14,748 nt of DNA from an uncultured Ruaniaceae bacterium (GTDB lineage: Bacteria; Actinomycetota; Actinomycetes; Actinomycetales; Beutenbergiaceae): NCBI GenBank assembly GCA_947251855.1, contig CAMXUZ010000265.1, positions 1 to 14,748 on the forward strand, given 5' to 3'. The notes under the pieces were generated by a model. It had not been told where the DNA came from, did not search any database, and was given only the letters and a program-made list of their open reading frames with translations. Below, in pieces: positions 8,354-14,587 of the stretch (its first letter is position 1; every line of letters starts with the position of its first letter). A program made the position numbers and the translations under genes.

Positions 8354-8815
8354 TTACAGCGCCTTGACCATGATCAGGCAGGGGGTCGCTTCGCCCCAGA
8401 GACCGGTTTCCTCCAGGGGAAGAAAACCCAGCTTCTGATAGAAGCGCCGCGTGCGGGCGTAACCCGGATCGGGATGCGAGGGCCCGAGGGTCTTCACCTG
8501 CATGAGGCGGACGCCGCGTTGGCGCGAGTGCGTTTCAATCGCATCGAACATGGCGGTTCCGATCCCCTGTCCGTGCAGTCGGCGGTCCGTCACCGTGAGA
8601 TGGAGTTCTAGAACGTGCGGAAATTGTCGCTCCACTAGCGTCACACCGCAGACATTTCCGCCCTGATCGCGGACGGTCCACGTCTCGAGGCGCGTTGCTG
8701 CCTCGACATATTCCGCATTCGCTTCCGGGCGCCCGAACCATTCGGGAACGGTGGCTAGCAGCCGCGCGACGTCGGCAGGAACCTGCGTGTCCAACTCGGC
8801 TTTCCATTCGGTCAT
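8354..8815 (-). CDS. GNAT family N-acetyltransferase
   Basis: Acetyl-CoA-dependent acetyltransferase of the GNAT fold, 153 aa, a full single domain. The CoA pyrophosphate loop is at about residues 78-88 (RRLHGQGIGTA, the R/Q-x-x-G-x-G signature). The C-terminal part, GYARTRRFYQKLGFLPLEE (119-137), has the FY-x-x-x-GF element common in the family. The preceding VKTLGPSHPDP (108-118) recurs in a subgroup of uncharacterised GNATs. The start ATG at 8815 was chosen over the upstream in-frame ATG at 9010. The extra 65 residues would be Arg/Trp/Gly-rich, unlike the family, and would run through the divergent promoter region into the opposite gene. No strong Shine-Dalgarno sequence is seen. The substrate is unknown. 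It diverges from the glycosylase gene across 121 bp that must carry both promoters. Confidence 0.9.
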   Translation of the reverse strand: MTEWKAELDTQVPADVARLLATVPEWFGRPEANAEYVEAATRLETWTVRDQGGNVCGVTLVERQFPHVLELHLTVTDRRLHGQGIGTAMFDAIETHSRQRGVRLMQVKTLGPSHPDPGYARTRRFYQKLGFLPLEETGLWGEATPCLIMVKAL

Positions 8816-8936
8816 TCTGGACTCATTCCATTCGCAGATCCCCGGACGCAACCGGCGCGGTACGTCGCTCCCACCATGCCACCAACGGAACGGCCCGGGT
8901 GCGGGAACGGATGTGAAGAGGCCGTAAAGTGATGTC

Positions 8937-9602
8937 GTGACCAGATCCCTTCCCGCCGACTGGGCGCCGTGGCGCAGCGAATCGCCCCTCCACGGGGAAC
9001 GGCCCGGCAAGCCAGATCTCGCCCACGCGATGGCTTCCGGCCACGGCCGTGAAGATGTGCTCCCCTACCCGAGCGACGCGAAATGCGCGGGCCTCCTGCG
9101 CCTGCTGGTCGTCGGCATCAACCCGAGCCCGTGGACGGCAGCTGTGAACGCACCGTTCGCCCGGCCCGGCAACCGCTTCTGGGTATCGCTCGCCGCGGCG
9201 GGGATCCTCGACGCGACGATCGACGCCTCCCGCGGGCTCTCCCACGCAGATGAACGGCTCCTCGCTGAGCGGGGCATCGGGATCACCAACCTTGTCTCCC
9301 GGCCCACCGCGCGCGCCGATGAACTCTCCGCGGCGGAGCTCCGGGCCAGCGGGAGTGAACTCGTCACCCGGATCGCTGTGCTACGGCCAGTGGCGGTCGC
9401 GATCCTCGGCGTCACGGCGTTTCGCACGGCGTTCAACGCACCCCGGAGCGCACTCGGTCGGCAGTCTGCTGACACCGTTCCTCGCTGGCCTGAGGAAGTC
9501 CAGCTCTGGATACTGCCAAATCCGAGCGGTCTCAACGCACATGAGAACGTCACCTCCCTCGCTGAGAAATGGACGAACGTATGGGCCGCGAGCGCATCCT
9601 GA
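8937..9602 (+). CDS. mug: G/U mismatch-specific DNA glycosylase (MUG/TDG family)
   Basis: DNA repair enzyme of uracil-DNA glycosylase family 2, removing U or T (and some damaged bases) from mispairs with G. Motif 1 is VVGINPSPWTAA (about 58-69), with the catalytic-type Asn at residue 62. GINPS replaces the GINPG of E. coli MUG. FARPGNRFW (74-82), ITNLVSRPTARADELS (116-131) and AVAILGVTAF (153-162) match family blocks. Motif 2, LPNPSGLNAH (193-202), is the DNA-intercalating loop. At 221 aa it is about 50 residues longer than E. coli MUG at the N terminus. The GTG at 8937 is used because the frame is closed upstream, but the internal ATG at 9030 (MASGHG) is possible. It is the only intact plus-strand gene here and ends eight bases before the convergent Nudix gene. 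Confidence 0.93.
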   Translation: MTRSLPADWAPWRSESPLHGERPGKPDLAHAMASGHGREDVLPYPSDAKCAGLLRLLVVGINPSPWTAAVNAPFARPGNRFWVSLAAAGILDATIDASRGLSHADERLLAERGIGITNLVSRPTARADELSAAELRASGSELVTRIAVLRPVAVAILGVTAFRTAFNAPRSALGRQSADTVPRWPEEVQLWILPNPSGLNAHENVTSLAEKWTNVWAASAS

Positions 9603-9610
9603 CGCCGCTG

Positions 9611-9937
9611 CTACTCCTGCCCAAATGCTGCGGATATTTCTCCGAGGAGCGCACCAAACCCAACCTCCGGGCGAGTCGGGGCGACGTCGTACATGGCCGC
9701 GCCGAGATGCGCGACGATGCGCGTCTCTACCCCGGTTTCTTCCCGGACTTCTCTCCGTACGGCGTGATCGGGCGACTCGCCTGGTCCGATGCTTCCCGCC
9801 GGTACTTGTACACCTGTCATGTGTAGGGGCACGTCGTCGTGGGTGAGAACGAGGAGGCGGCCGTGAGCGACGACGTAGCCGGCCACCTTCTCAACCGTTC
9901 GCCGCCCGGACCCCTGGCGACCGTTCCTTCTCGTCAC
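9611..9937 (-). CDS. Nudix hydrolase, short
   Basis: Hydrolase of nucleoside diphosphate-linked compounds by fold. The Nudix box is complete: G48-x5-E54-x7-REVREETGV (62-70). N-terminal strands VAGYVVAHGRLLVLTH precede it. At 108 aa it is shorter than the usual 130-150 or more. After the box only MYDVAPTRPEVGFGALLGE remains, and the last strand and helix expected of the fold seem to be missing. The stop lies eight bases from the end of the convergent glycosylase gene, so the 3' end may have been lost in a rearrangement. The start is GTG at 9937; its GTGA overlaps the stop of the preceding acetyltransferase by four bases, so translation should be coupled. The substrate cannot be inferred. Confidence 0.85.
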   Translation of the reverse strand: MTRRNGRQGSGRRTVEKVAGYVVAHGRLLVLTHDDVPLHMTGVQVPAGSIGPGESPDHAVRREVREETGVETRIVAHLGAAMYDVAPTRPEVGFGALLGEISAAFGQE

Positions 9938-10458
9938 CGCGCACCGACTCGCAACTGCTTGCGATGACGCAACTGGTGCAGGGCCGCCCCATCGGCGACC
10001 TTCTCAAGCTTCTCCCCGCCGTCCGCACTCCAACCGTGGCGTTCGTAGAAACGGATCGCCCGCTCGTTCCCGCGCAGCACCCACAGGTAAGCCTCGGAGT
10101 ATCCCGCGTGGCAGAGCTCGCTCTCCACGTGGACGATCAAAGCGTGCCCGATCCCGGTGGACCATTCGTCGGGGTGTATGTAGAGTCCCTTCAGCTCTCC
10201 GAGGTGCGCGTCCCCGTCATCTCTTCCCGCCCCGAACGTCGCCCAGCCGGCGATCTGTTCTCGCACCTCACCGACAACGATCCCGTACGGGGCGTTCTCG
10301 AGCAGCCCGCGCCACTGCTGTGCGCGCTGGCCAATGTCCAGATCGTCCAGCAGCACCTGGTCGATGAGACCCCGGTAAGCGACGCGCCACGCATCCACAT
10401 GCACTCGCGCGATACCTGAGGCGTCCTCAGGCACGGCGGTACGGATCTGCACGTTCAT
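9934..10458 (-). CDS. GNAT family N-acetyltransferase
   Basis: Single-domain GNAT acetyltransferase of 174 aa. The N-terminal block HVDAWRVAYRGLI (20-32) is characteristic of a large subgroup of GNATs. The acetyl-CoA loop is in LYIHPDEWSTGIGHALI (92-108), followed by LWVLRGNERAIRFYERHGW (125-143), containing the FYE-x-x-GW element. The loop reads WSTGIG instead of the common R/Q-G-x-GxG/A, a mild variation. It is the middle gene of a three-gene set. The preceding acetyltransferase gene ends 27 bp upstream, and the Nudix gene starts in the last four bases of this one. No good ribosome-binding site precedes the ATG. The substrate is unknown; such pairs often modify small molecules or antibiotics, but nothing here shows which. 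Confidence 0.92.
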   Translation of the reverse strand: MNVQIRTAVPEDASGIARVHVDAWRVAYRGLIDQVLLDDLDIGQRAQQWRGLLENAPYGIVVGEVREQIAGWATFGAGRDDGDAHLGELKGLYIHPDEWSTGIGHALIVHVESELCHAGYSEAYLWVLRGNERAIRFYERHGWSADGGEKLEKVADGAALHQLRHRKQLRVGAR

Positions 10459-10485
10459 GGAGCGATGCTACCGGCCCACGCGCTA

Positions 10486-11010
10486 TCACTGCCGGATCGG
10501 CAGAGGAACGTGCTCGGGCCACGGATCCGTGCGCAGCCGGCTATACGTGTGGACGTCGATTCGCTCGCCATCGACGAGAAACTTCGCCCGCTCGGTGCCT
10601 TCCTTGACGAATCCCGCCGCGACCGCCACCGCTCCCGATTCCGGATTATTCACGCGGTGCCCGAGCTCCAGGCGAAACATGCCGCCCTCGCTCAGTGCCC
10701 AGTCGGCGACGGTTGCGGCCGCACTCTTCGTCCAACCTCGCCCGCGGGCGTCCCGGGCCATCCAGTAGAAGAACCATCCGTTGCGATTCTCCTCATCCAC
10801 GGTGACGCCCACGAGCCCTACCAGCCGGTCGAGATCGGCTATCGCCCAGGGCCGGTGCGGTCCTTCGGGATTGACGAGTGCCTGCACATATTGATTCGCA
10901 TCTTCCTGACTCTTCACGTTTCCCTGCCGGACCATATCTGGACTGGAGATGAATGCCGCGAAGACGTCCTCAGCGTCGTCCTCACGGAGCCGCCGCAGCG
11001 CAACCGCCAT
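10486..11010 (-). CDS. GNAT family N-acetyltransferase, RimJ/RimL-like
   Basis: Acetyltransferase of the Acetyltransf_3 (RimJ/RimL/SpeG-like) branch, 174 aa. It opens with the typical VALRRLREDDAEDVFAAF (3-20). The CoA-binding segment is FFYWMARDARGRGWTKSAA (80-98), and RLELGHRVNNPESGAVAVA (113-131) precedes AGFVKEGTER, the usual end of this fold. The family acetylates protein N-termini, amines or antibiotics; the substrate here cannot be assigned. RGRGWT replaces the more frequent RGxGxG/A. ATG at 11010 is preceded by AAGAGA five bases upstream. It is the first gene of the GNAT, GNAT, Nudix set and probably carries the promoter for all three in the upstream gap. Confidence 0.92.
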   Translation of the reverse strand: MAVALRRLREDDAEDVFAAFISSPDMVRQGNVKSQEDANQYVQALVNPEGPHRPWAIADLDRLVGLVGVTVDEENRNGWFFYWMARDARGRGWTKSAAATVADWALSEGGMFRLELGHRVNNPESGAVAVAAGFVKEGTERAKFLVDGERIDVHTYSRLRTDPWPEHVPLPIRQ

Positions 11011-11331
11011 CGTTCTCTTGGTTTCCTTTCCATCGTGCGATGCAACCGAGTTGCCGTGATGCTACCGAAACGAATCGCATGATCGGTACGAAGAATCCCC
11101 GTGTCATCGGCAGGAACCGGCATCAGTGCTCCACATGAAGCAGTGGTCACCGCGAACGCCGACGGTTGGAGGTGGGACTGGGGCCATGTATTCGATGGCC
11201 GAGATCCGCGCTAAACCACCTGCCAGCTCACTCCGATGGCACGCACGCACTGGCATCGGTCGCAGATGCCGGCCCGTCTTTCCGCTGAGTTCTTCCCGAA
11301 GACTACGGTGCCCTCAGGCTCCGGTCGTCAG
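11011..11331. other. Intergenic region with no recognised gene
   Basis: These 321 bp hold no reading frame I can support on either strand. They should contain the promoter of the three-gene acetyltransferase/Nudix set and the 3' end of the membrane-protein transcript. A 6-bp inverted repeat CCGATG/CATCGG (11233-11238 and 11254-11259, 15-base loop) lies about 75 bp past the membrane-protein stop, without a U tract. Short frames here are broken by stops and resemble no family I know. Confidence 0.5.
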
Positions 11332-12060
11332 TCACCACGCCCCCATCTCCTTCTGATCGTCCAGCGTGTGCAGCTGACCCAGGGGAACCTGCCGAGCCTG
11401 CTCAGCGACACTGGGTGCGAGTCGTTCCCGGTCCACCAAAATGCGTAGCGTCTGTTCCCGGATCGTCAACAGCTGCTCGACCTCTCCTGGTGTCAACGCA
11501 GCGACGTCGAGTACAGGAGCATCGCCAGACTTGGAATCAGGACGCGACGCTACTTTGAGAAACAGGAGCAGCACGACCGAGAGACCTGCTGCCAGCCAAG
11601 TGGGTGCCATCCAGCCCCACGGGACGTCGACCTCCGTCTGATCGTGCACCACGAGCAGAGTGACAGCCGCTGGTAGGAGCACGATCAGGACAACACCGAA
11701 GGCACCGCGTGGCCGTTGACGACCTCCCTGCCACCATTCAACGAGCAGCCCGAGGACAAAGACGACCGAGAGCGCGAAGCACACCGCAGAGACCCGGATC
11801 GCGACGTCCGGATCGAATCCGCGGCGCATGAAACCCAGTTCGGGGCTGGACAGGACCGCCGCCGCACCGAAGATGGCCGAGACGATGAGGATCATACGGG
11901 CCAAGACACCGAATCCACTCCGCCAGAACCTTTCGGGAGCGTCCGGCTGCCGGGCTCGCGGGCTCTCGAGGAGAACGCGTCGCTCGATCTCCGACGGGAT
12001 GCCTACCGCCATCCGCGAGCGGGCCCACCGCTCGATGGATCGTTCCTCCTCAAGCGTCAC
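11332..12060 (-). CDS. Membrane protein with four helices, function unknown
   Basis: A 242-aa protein I do not recognise. A charged N-terminal region (1-48, rich in Glu and Arg) is followed by four likely membrane helices at about 50-70, 88-108, 119-138 and 152-170. A cytoplasmic tail of about 70 residues begins DSKSGDAPVLDVAALTPGE and is probably helical (EVEQLLTIREQTLRILVDRERL). The even helix number puts both ends on the same, probably inner, side. The start is GTG at 12060, supported by GGGAGG six bases upstream (12067-12072). Its first bases GTGA contain a stop codon for another open frame upstream, which could mean a lost or unrecognised coupled gene. No regulator or enzyme domain is visible. 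Confidence 0.8.
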   Translation of the reverse strand: MTLEEERSIERWARSRMAVGIPSEIERRVLLESPRARQPDAPERFWRSGFGVLARMILIVSAIFGAAAVLSSPELGFMRRGFDPDVAIRVSAVCFALSVVFVLGLLVEWWQGGRQRPRGAFGVVLIVLLPAAVTLLVVHDQTEVDVPWGWMAPTWLAAGLSVVLLLFLKVASRPDSKSGDAPVLDVAALTPGEVEQLLTIREQTLRILVDRERLAPSVAEQARQVPLGQLHTLDDQKEMGAW

Positions 12061-12292
12061 TCTCTACCTCCCAGCGGTTTATTAATGCCGACGAGTGTAG
12101 CGGGGAGAGGCACGGCGCGGACAGGCCCCCAGACCTTCAGGACACGGGAGTGCACCAAGCGCTGCAGGTAGCGGGCGACGGAGGTGGGCCACGTCGGCCG
12201 GGGCGCATGTGTCTCGACCACGACGGCGGGCCCACCGGTGCGACTCCTTCACTCGATAACTCTGGGAGTGTTCGGCTGGCAGGAGGTTAACG
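12061..12292. other. Intergenic region between membrane protein and transposase remnant
   Basis: No gene assigned. On the minus strand one frame is open from about 12243 to a TGA at 12057-12059 (about 62 codons, no ATG, no clear ribosome-binding site). It ends inside the GTG start of the membrane protein and contains the stretch ARYLQRLVHSRVLKVW. It could be the decayed end of an upstream coupled gene or chance. A 5-bp inverted repeat CACTC/GAGTG lies at 12250-12270. Confidence 0.35.
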
Positions 12293-12436
12293 ATGCCGCG
12301 GACGTATTCGAAGCAGGTCAAACGCGATGCGCCCTGCGATGGTGGACGCTGGGATAGGTCAACGCCAGGTCCGTGCCGATACGGGACATCCCGCTCCGAG
12401 TTGCAACTCTGGGTGCAGAATGACCGCCTGGAGGCG
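12281..12436 (+). pseudogene. IS3-type transposase OrfA remnant
   Basis: Degraded first reading frame of an IS3-family element, read by joining three segments. A strong AGGAGG at 12281-12286 precedes ATG 12293, which reads MPRTYSKQVKRDA (12293-12331). After seven bases another frame reads MVDAGIGQRQVRADTGH (12339-12389). After two more bases the first frame resumes with RSELQLWVQNDRLEA (12392-12436). Joined, this is the N-terminal HTH_Tnp_1 pattern: Y-S-x-x-x-K-R-D-A, a helix-turn-helix of the QRQVxADxGxxRSxLQxWV type, then the WVQ end. It stops 16 bp before the convergent VOC gene's stop codon, and no OrfB is present. The family assignment is from pattern recognition, not a database hit. Terminal inverted repeats were not found. 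Confidence 0.65.
12398..12409. repeat. 12-bp perfect palindrome
   Basis: GAGTTGCAACTC is a perfect palindrome. It falls inside the third coding segment of the OrfA remnant (codons for E-L-Q-L), so it may be only a consequence of codon sequence, though its form is that of a dimeric regulator site. Confidence 0.5.
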
Positions 12437-12452
12437 TGTGTGTGCCTCCGCG

Positions 12453-12845
12453 TTATTCGCCGGTGGCGACGATTTCTATTTTGAAGCCCGCCGAGTTCTC
12501 CAACCATCCCGCGTAATGGTTCGGGCCCCCGGCGTGGGGATAGCGGTCGTGGTACAGCGGTTGCCACCCGCGCTCCGGCGCCGCGGACATCACGGCGTCC
12601 ACGTGAGAGGCAGAGCCAGCTTTGAAGGCGAGGTGGTTGACCCCGGGCTGACGCCGGTCATGCGCGACATTGCGTATGTTGGGCGAACTCGTGAGCGTGA
12701 GATAGGCCTCTCCCGCGTGCCACGACTCCCCACCGCTCCACCGTTGAGCGAGTTGGAAACCAACCTCGGTCAGGAGCCAGCCCCACTCACTTCTCACCTT
12801 CTCAAAATCAGCAAGCCACACTTCAACGTGATGAAAACCTGACAC
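12453..12845 (-). CDS. VOC family (glyoxalase/dioxygenase fold) protein
   Basis: Vicinal-oxygen-chelate fold protein, 130 aa, matching a single two-module VOC domain. The first module opens with GFHHVEVWLADFEK (3-16), whose His6 is in the usual metal-ligand position. The second opens with GVNHLAFKAG (68-77; His71) and ends with NHYAGWLENSAGFKIEIVA (109-127), with a C-terminal ligand-type Glu at 124. Members include glyoxalase I, fosfomycin/bleomycin resistance proteins and dioxygenases; nothing here distinguishes between them. LTEVGFQLAQRW and YLTLTSSP are typical of small, uncharacterised VOC proteins. The start is GTG at 12845 with a weak AAGAAG upstream. The stop lies 16 bp from the end of the transposase remnant on the other strand. 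No metal-dependent pathway partner is adjacent. Confidence 0.92.
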   Translation of the reverse strand: MSGFHHVEVWLADFEKVRSEWGWLLTEVGFQLAQRWSGGESWHAGEAYLTLTSSPNIRNVAHDRRQPGVNHLAFKAGSASHVDAVMSAAPERGWQPLYHDRYPHAGGPNHYAGWLENSAGFKIEIVATGE

Positions 12846-12925
12846 AACGCTTCTTTCGTAAGTCTCCCGGATTCACTCACCACGGTAGGTCACTCGTGCC
12901 CGCTTTCGCAGTGTCATTGAGGCTC

Positions 12926-13357
12926 TCACCAGTATCCATAACCGCGGTAGCGGCGTTCCCAGACTTCACACAGCTGGGTCGAACCACGGCGCACCTTGTG
13001 GCATTCGGGGAGCTGTTCCGGCCACTTGGGATCCTCCCACGCCTCTTGCCCATAGGCATCCGTGAACCAGTACCCGGGGGTGACAAATCTATGGGCGAGA
13101 ACGTAGGCGTTCATAAACATCTCGCAATCGCAGCAGCACGCACCCATTCGCGAGAGCCGCCTTATCAGGGCCGTTGCTCGCGGAGCTGTGCGGTCGCGAT
13201 AGAGAGTGACGAACCGATGCGTGCCATTGCACCCGAACTCGTCCAACTGGCGCGCTACGAAACACCCCAGGCACTCACCGGCCCTGGGTGTTAAGACCTC
13301 CTCGTCTGCATTCCGCAGGATGATCTGAGCCGTCTCTAGAATTTCTGGATTCTCCAT
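12926..13357 (-). CDS. DUF2695-type cysteine-rich protein
   Basis: A 143-aa protein of the actinobacterial DUF2695 type, function unknown. Recognisable blocks are TPRAGECLGCFVARQLDEFGC (24-43), then LYRDRTAPRATALIRRL (52-68), then CCCDCEMFMNAYVLA (74-88), and the C-terminal CHKVRRGSTQLCEVW (119-133). Nine cysteines (29, 32, 43, 74, 75, 76, 78, 119, 130) suggest a metal site, which I infer and cannot prove. The start ATG at 13357 (MENPEIL) is preferred to the in-frame ATG at 13423. The 22 extra residues are not family-like, and their coding region holds a 6-bp inverted repeat (13387-13402) that looks more like a regulatory element. No strong ribosome-binding site is visible for either. It stands alone, between the VOC gene and a small membrane-protein gene on the same strand. 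Confidence 0.85.
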   Translation of the reverse strand: MENPEILETAQIILRNADEEVLTPRAGECLGCFVARQLDEFGCNGTHRFVTLYRDRTAPRATALIRRLSRMGACCCDCEMFMNAYVLAHRFVTPGYWFTDAYGQEAWEDPKWPEQLPECHKVRRGSTQLCEVWERRYRGYGYW

Positions 13358-13386
13358 GAAACAAACGTTCCATGCACCTGTGACAT

Positions 13387-13402
13387 TCCCACGCATGTGG
13401 GA
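13387..13402. promoter_or_regulatory. Inverted repeat upstream of the DUF2695 gene
   Basis: TCCCAC-GCAT-GTGGGA, six-base arms with a four-base centre, 30 bp upstream of the preferred start at 13357. It could be an operator or a leader hairpin; the assignment is tentative. Confidence 0.35.
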
Positions 13403-13502
13403 TCTCCAAGGCGGCACGTCCACCGCGATTCACTTGAAGGAACGGCGAGACGTAGCACGTGAGGCGTGAGGCACCGCCCGGGTCTAGTCCGGCGCAGAAG
13501 CC

Positions 13503-13919
13503 TCAGTCTCTCTTCCGCGTCGAACGCCTTCGAAACTCCCGTACCAGAAGCAGTATGCCCCCGCCGCCGAAGAAGACCGTCATGGCGATCCCAACGGGCA
13601 TCTCCCAATGCCGCCGGTACCACTGGAATACCTCCAACTCCTGCGCGTGGAAGACGATGATCATAACACCAGCCGCACCCATCACCAAGCAGCAGACGAT
13701 TGCAAGCCAGTTCGGTAAACCCCTGCCTGGTTTGACTGTCTGAAAAATGCCGATGAGCATGCATGATCCGAAGAATGGAATTCCGACCAGCGTCACCATC
13801 CGACCACCAAACACGTAATGGCCAAGAACCCCAAGGGCGACAAAGATCGCCGAGCCGATCGTTAGGAGTATGCCTTCACGACGCTTCTTACGCAGGCCGA
13901 CATTCGATTCGGCGCTCAT
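13503..13919 (-). CDS. Small membrane protein with four helices, function unknown
   Basis: A 138-aa protein I do not recognise. A basic N terminus (KKRRE, 11-15) is followed by hydrophobic helices at about 17-36, 41-60, 69-90 and 107-127, and a strongly basic C terminus (REFRRRSTRKRD). By the positive-inside rule both ends lie in the cytoplasm. The segment MVTLVGIPFFGSCMLIGIFQ (41-60) has the feel of small actinobacterial membrane proteins of unknown role. No catalytic or binding motif is visible. The ATG at 13919 follows a GGGGG-containing leader rather than a clean Shine-Dalgarno sequence. Its 5' end overlaps a separate frame (13888 onward) that may belong to a decayed gene, so the promoter could lie in former coding sequence. 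Confidence 0.8.
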   Translation of the reverse strand: MSAESNVGLRKKRREGILLTIGSAIFVALGVLGHYVFGGRMVTLVGIPFFGSCMLIGIFQTVKPGRGLPNWLAIVCCLVMGAAGVMIIVFHAQELEVFQWYRRHWEMPVGIAMTVFFGGGGILLLVREFRRRSTRKRD

Positions 13920-14145
13920 GGGCTGCCCCCAAAAACCTTACGTTGAACCGGTGCTCCACCGCCTTCTGACGAAAGGCAACTCTATCTAACGTTCCGGCGA
14001 TGCCAAGTGGAGCTTGGGGGAAGGTGGCCTCGCGGTTGAGGATGACGCCGATCGCGTCGCGACCGGAAATTCGCGGTCACCGCTTAGTCCGTAGAAGGTG
14101 TCGTGCCACAGTGTCAGGAGCTCTCGTTCGGTGTCTCCGGGAGAA
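13888..14145 (-). pseudogene. Possible decayed coding sequence, unidentified
   Basis: Two adjoining minus-strand frames read like parts of one protein. The first (about 14145-14050) gives PGDTERELLTLWHDTFYGLS followed by GDREFP. The second is open from 14076 to a TAA at 13888 and gives RDAIGVILNREATFPQAPLG, IAGTLDRVAFRQKAVEHRF and NVRFLGAA. Neither has a usable start, and they are out of phase with each other. The amino-acid mix is balanced, unlike the Arg/Ser/Pro-rich noise of most non-coding frames here. I cannot name a family; a small SnoaL-like fold is one loose possibility. It overlaps the first 32 bases of the membrane-protein gene. Confidence 0.35.
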
Positions 14146-14587
14146 CGTGTGGGAGGCAGCGACCAAAACGGCGACCAGCATCGCTCTGCCCGCCAACGTC
14201 AGACGGATGCGCAACCAGTTTTGGGAACCCGACTCGCGGCCCGCCAGGCTAGGTGGCCTCCTCGCAGACTCAACTCTCTTGCACCGCGGGTCGAATCCGG
14301 AATTGCATCGATTCCAGGACCTCTCGACGGTGTCCACCCCACGAGGACCACCAGTTCATCGTCCTGAACGTCATTGACGATTCGGTAGTGCCCACGCGAA
14401 TTCGGAACTCACCGCAACCTCACCTTCAGCCGCTGTACCGTCCGATCAACACTCTGGACGTACTACTCGCGCCAGATGGACTCGGCACATAACGGAGAGC
14501 GCCATTGACGCTAGACGATAAACCGGAACTCCACCGCGTTCCGGTACGTACAGCCATCTCCTGGTCGGGCGGCACAACCTCGACGAG
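13920..14587. other. Gene-poor stretch with decayed genes
   Basis: There is no intact gene in these 668 bp. It holds the RelE/ParE remnant (14310-14440), most of the unidentified decayed frame (13888-14145), and the presumed promoter of the membrane protein at its left end. The 14146-14309 part and the 14441-14587 part show nothing I can identify. Frames on both strands are short and compositionally unlike the flanking genes. Confidence 0.5.
14310..14440 (-). pseudogene. RelE/ParE-type toxin pseudogene
   Basis: Remnant of a ribosome- or gyrase-targeting type II toxin, recognised from its C-terminal half in successive frames on the minus strand. VQRLK lies at 14438-14424, GEFRIRVG at 14413-14390, YRIVNDVQDDELVVLV at 14387-14340 and HRREV at 14332-14318. 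Joined, these match the RelE/ParE pattern RLKG-x-x-x-(E)-RIRVGDYR-(I/V)-x-Y-x-x-x-D-x-x-LVVLVxxVGHRxEVY. At least three small indels separate the pieces, so no functional toxin can be made. The N-terminal third is not clearly preserved, though a VEFR-like stretch occurs near 14520-14545 (weak). No antitoxin is visible. It lies about 150 bp downstream of the PIN gene. Confidence 0.7.

Noticed and set aside
8816..9010. N-terminal extension of the GNAT gene from an upstream ATG at 9010
   Set aside because: The extra 65 residues are not GNAT-like and would overlap the start of the divergent glycosylase gene; the ATG at 8815 gives a normal-length domain.
12082..12567. A 161-codon minus-strand frame across the VOC 3' end and the transposase remnant
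   Set aside because: Arg/Pro/His-rich, with its first third out of frame inside the VOC gene; a chance frame.
13458..13471. Tandem 7-bp repeat CGTGAGG
   Set aside because: Two copies only, too short to mean more than chance in G+C-rich intergenic DNA.
14281..14305. tRNA-like T-arm (GGTCGAATCC) at the edge of the RelE remnant
   Set aside because: Only about three of five stem pairs form and no acceptor, anticodon or D arm can be folded around it.
14077..14337. An 86-codon minus-strand frame with a short hydrophobic stretch
   Set aside because: It starts in the RelE remnant in the wrong frame, has no ribosome-binding site, and the hydrophobic segment (AMLVAVLVAA) is too short and isolated to support a gene.
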